Shown: positions 31,922-33,955 of the stretch, in pieces | Layout of the letters: each line of letters starts with the position of its first letter | Numbering within the stretch: the stretch's first letter is position 1 | DNA from: an uncultured Clostridia bacterium | Lineage (GTDB): Bacteria > Bacillota > Clostridia > Lachnospirales > CAG-274 | Length of the DNA: 33,955 bases | Reading direction: 5' to 3' | Assembly: GCA_944383305.1 (NCBI GenBank) | Contig: CALWOZ010000027.1 | Location: 1 to 33,955 of the forward strand | The notes under the pieces: model-generated | Seen by the model: only the letters and a program-made list of their open reading frames with translations | What the model was told of the DNA's origin: nothing | Database searches by the model: none | Position numbers and translations under genes: made by a program

Positions 31922-33775
31922 TTAATTTAAATGCCATATTTTTATTTTTTCATCTATATTAATTTGTAACTTTTTATCATTATAAAATTTTGCAAAACAA
32001 TTAGATTGATTAAGTATTTTATGGCATTCTTTTTTATAGTTATTATTTTCTAACATCATCTTTCCATAACACCACCCTATATTATATAATGCTCTATAAA
32101 AAATATATGATTTATTATTAATTATACTTAAAATTAAACAATCTTTGCTTTTTTTAATAGATTCCTCATAACTTTCTGACAATCCATATACCTGTGACAA
32201 ATTGTATAACAATGTCTTATAAACAACTGTTCCAGATAAAGGGTAAAACTCTTTAAAATACTTTTCTAATTTTTTATACCATATTAATGCCTCTTCATAT
32301 TTCCCACCTTTATGATATGATCCACCAATATTTAACAATAATCTAAGTTCTTCTTTTGTAAAAAATCTTTTCCATTTTTCATTTTTTAATTTATCTATAT
32401 CTTTTATAGTAATTGATAAAATTCTAAAAATTTCATTTTTATACTCTTTATATGTAAGAGATGTTATATTATCTTTAATAAATAATTCACATTTTTCTAT
32501 ATATTGTTTATTATATATATTATTATTGTCTACCTTGCTTTTTAATAAATCTAATAATACAGTAGCCTCCTCATTATAATTATGAGTGATGTTAAAATCT
32601 ATTTTCCAAGCTAATTCTTGTAATATAAAATCTTCTTCAATAACAGATAATCTGTAATTTTCTTCTTCATTTCCAATATCCAATGCTTGTAAAAAATTCT
32701 TTGATGACTTTTTATTTGGAGTTTGTTTACAATTTTCTATATTAGATATGTTATACTGATTTCCTATAAATGACTTCATATCTTTTGATAACATAAGCTC
32801 TTCTTGTGTTTTATTACTATAATTCCTTGTATTTCTTATTACTTCATTTATAGAATACACACTATTATATGGTCTTATATAAATTTCTTTCTCATCAAAA
32901 TTTTTTAAGCTCCACTCATCAATAGTTTCTAATATTACATCTATATCTTTATATTGAATATTTTTACTTATATTAAATAATTCATAACTTATATAGTCAT
33001 TCAAATTTAATACTAATAATAAAAATTTCTTTAAATAATATATAGATTTATTCTTAATAATACATTTAATACCTTTATTAACATATAATAAACTTTCATC
33101 ATATTTATTATTCAAATATAAAATATATGCTATATTGTAAGAAGATATTATGTAAAAATTTAATTTATACTCTTCATCTGTACATTTTTCATCTATATAA
33201 TTTATAATTTCTTTCCAATAATTATAAATATCTAAAGTATTAATTAAATTTTCCTCTAATAAAATCTCTAGTAATAAACATATCAATTTTAATTCATTTT
33301 CTGAAATCACTACATTTATTTTAAATTTTTCCAAATTTATTTTAAGTCCAGTTAATTCTAAACCTGTAATACATTCTTTTATAGCCTTTTTGTAATCTAT
33401 ATTTTTCTTATAAATAATAGCATTTATAAAACATATATATTGCTTATTTAAGTTATTATCTGTTTTTGTCAATTTTTCATAATCTTTTATAGTTTCCTTT
33501 AACTGTAACCATTTTTCAGATTTTATTAAATAATCTATATAATTTCTACACTTTATTAATAACTTGTCATTTTCACTTAAAATTATTTCCCATTTATTAC
33601 TATTTTTTCCTAGTTTAGAAATCAACGCATCAAATACTATTTTACTAGGCTCTCTTTCTCCAGATTCAAATCTTGATAATGTTGATAATGAGCAAATTCC
33701 TCTGCTTAGTTCCTTTTGATTAATACCTTGTATTTTCCTTAAATTCCTTAATAATATTCCCAATGATTTTGACAT
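31922..33775 (-). CDS. Large XRE-family HTH-TPR (RRNPP-like) regulator with a second internal HTH
   Basis: 617 aa. An N-terminal XRE helix-turn-helix at about 5-55 (LRNLRKIQGINQKELSRGIC, LSRFESGEREPS) is followed by helical repeats. A second XRE-like domain at about 308-366 reads NEVIRNTRNYSNKTQEELML and ISNIENCKQTPNKKS. TPR-type repeats are clearest at about 485-585 (YHKGGKYEEALIWYKKLEKYF region, YNLSQVYGLSESYEESIKKS). HTH-TPR proteins of the RRNPP group bind imported signalling peptides and control peptide or bacteriocin genes. Here the adjacent candidate peptide, palindrome and RiPP operon fit that role. ATG with GGAGAG upstream. Intact; about twice the usual length of PlcR or Rgg. Confidence 0.78.
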   Translation of the reverse strand: MSKSLGILLRNLRKIQGINQKELSRGICSLSTLSRFESGEREPSKIVFDALISKLGKNSNKWEIILSENDKLLIKCRNYIDYLIKSEKWLQLKETIKDYEKLTKTDNNLNKQYICFINAIIYKKNIDYKKAIKECITGLELTGLKINLEKFKINVVISENELKLICLLLEILLEENLINTLDIYNYWKEIINYIDEKCTDEEYKLNFYIISSYNIAYILYLNNKYDESLLYVNKGIKCIIKNKSIYYLKKFLLLVLNLNDYISYELFNISKNIQYKDIDVILETIDEWSLKNFDEKEIYIRPYNSVYSINEVIRNTRNYSNKTQEELMLSKDMKSFIGNQYNISNIENCKQTPNKKSSKNFLQALDIGNEEENYRLSVIEEDFILQELAWKIDFNITHNYNEEATVLLDLLKSKVDNNNIYNKQYIEKCELFIKDNITSLTYKEYKNEIFRILSITIKDIDKLKNEKWKRFFTKEELRLLLNIGGSYHKGGKYEEALIWYKKLEKYFKEFYPLSGTVVYKTLLYNLSQVYGLSESYEESIKKSKDCLILSIINNKSYIFYRALYNIGWCYGKMMLENNNYKKECHKILNQSNCFAKFYNDKKLQINIDEKIKIWHLN

Positions 33776-33820
33776 TTTTCATCTCTCCATTACAATAAAT
33801 GATAAATAACATATTTTATA

Positions 33821-33849
33821 TTATATCAAAAGTAGCATATTAAGTATAT
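33821..33849 (-). promoter_or_regulatory. Promoter of the XRE-TPR regulator
   Basis: On the minus strand TATACT (33844-33849), 17 bases, then an extended -10 TGATATAAT (TATAAT at 33821-33826), 45 bases upstream of the ATG. Confidence 0.5.
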
Positions 33850-33887
33850 AATCTTTTATAAACCTTTTGATATGTTTGTGTTGAGGT

Positions 33888-33940
33888 ATAATACATAGGT
33901 AACAAAAAATATAAAAAAAGATTTCCCTTTGTGGTATAGT
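33888..33940 (+). promoter_or_regulatory. Candidate plus-strand promoters leaving the window
   Basis: TATAAT at 33888-33893 and an extended -10 TGGTATAGT (TATAGT at 33935-33940) point rightward and are divergent from the regulator. -35 matches are weak. A plus-strand gene probably starts just beyond 33955. Confidence 0.35.
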
Positions 33941-33955
33941 AAATTTGCAAATAAA

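Noticed and set aside
1..33955. tRNA, rRNA, insertion sequences or integrase
   Set aside because: No cloverleaf, rRNA-like or transposase/integrase coding sequence was seen on either strand.

Overview
The window is very AT-rich DNA with standard codon use, strong AGGAGG-type ribosome binding sites and Gram-positive surface-protein architectures (SLH repeats, sortase, agr-type autoinducer). This points to a low-GC Firmicute of the Clostridia/Tissierellia kind; no rRNA, tRNA or housekeeping gene fixes the genus. Almost every gene is on the minus strand, so transcription runs from high to low coordinates. No integrase or element end is visible, so the window lies inside a larger conjugative or mobilisable element.

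Region 1 (about 1-14,100) is a Tn1549/CTn-like conjugation module. In transcription order it has a small winged-helix protein and RepA-type initiator, PcfB, the VirD4 coupling protein, PrgI, the VirB4 ATPase, the Maff2 pilin-like protein, the VirB6/TrbL channel protein, a membrane-anchored M23 peptidase (CD1108-like), DUF4315- and DUF4366-like proteins, a surface protein interrupted by an in-frame stop, an SLH-sortase fusion, a membrane protein with a long coiled coil, and a stalk-domain protein cut by the window edge. No intact relaxase is present. A decayed MobP3-type relaxase lies far away at about 27.3-28.5 kb, and a fragment of a second copy at about 17.9 kb.

Region 2 (about 14,100-14,600) is non-coding and rich in perfect inverted repeats: a strong minus-strand terminator, two AT-rich palindromes and a possible oriT-like site.

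Region 3 (about 14,600-28,460) is accessory cargo mixed with decayed genes. Three agr-type quorum-sensing modules (about 16.6-17.7, 20.8-21.5 and 26.0-27.1 kb) each lie directly upstream of a different minus-strand cargo unit. These are a stalk/thioredoxin secreted-protein operon, a secreted permuted NlpC/P60-like hydrolase, and a RiPP operon with a radical SAM/SPASM enzyme, three Gly-Cys-repeat precursors and an ABC exporter. One of the three precursors is only 38 codons. Two agr copies share 547 apparently identical bases. All three agrB genes are broken, but one agrD is intact.

Region 4 (28,474-33,775) is a compact and apparently intact second RiPP system: a large XRE-TPR (RRNPP-like) regulator with a second internal HTH, a 44-aa secreted micro-peptide gene, a divergent intergenic palindrome, a radical SAM/SPASM enzyme, a 25-aa single-Cys precursor overlapping the enzyme gene by ATGA, a 20-bp stem-loop, and an ABC exporter. 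The palindrome recurs twice in the agr modules with matching changes in both arms, which links the two regions. My model is that a secreted micro-peptide and the XRE-TPR protein control the divergent promoters, so that the modified peptide is made in a density-dependent way. The gene identities are well supported by motifs; the regulatory wiring is inference.
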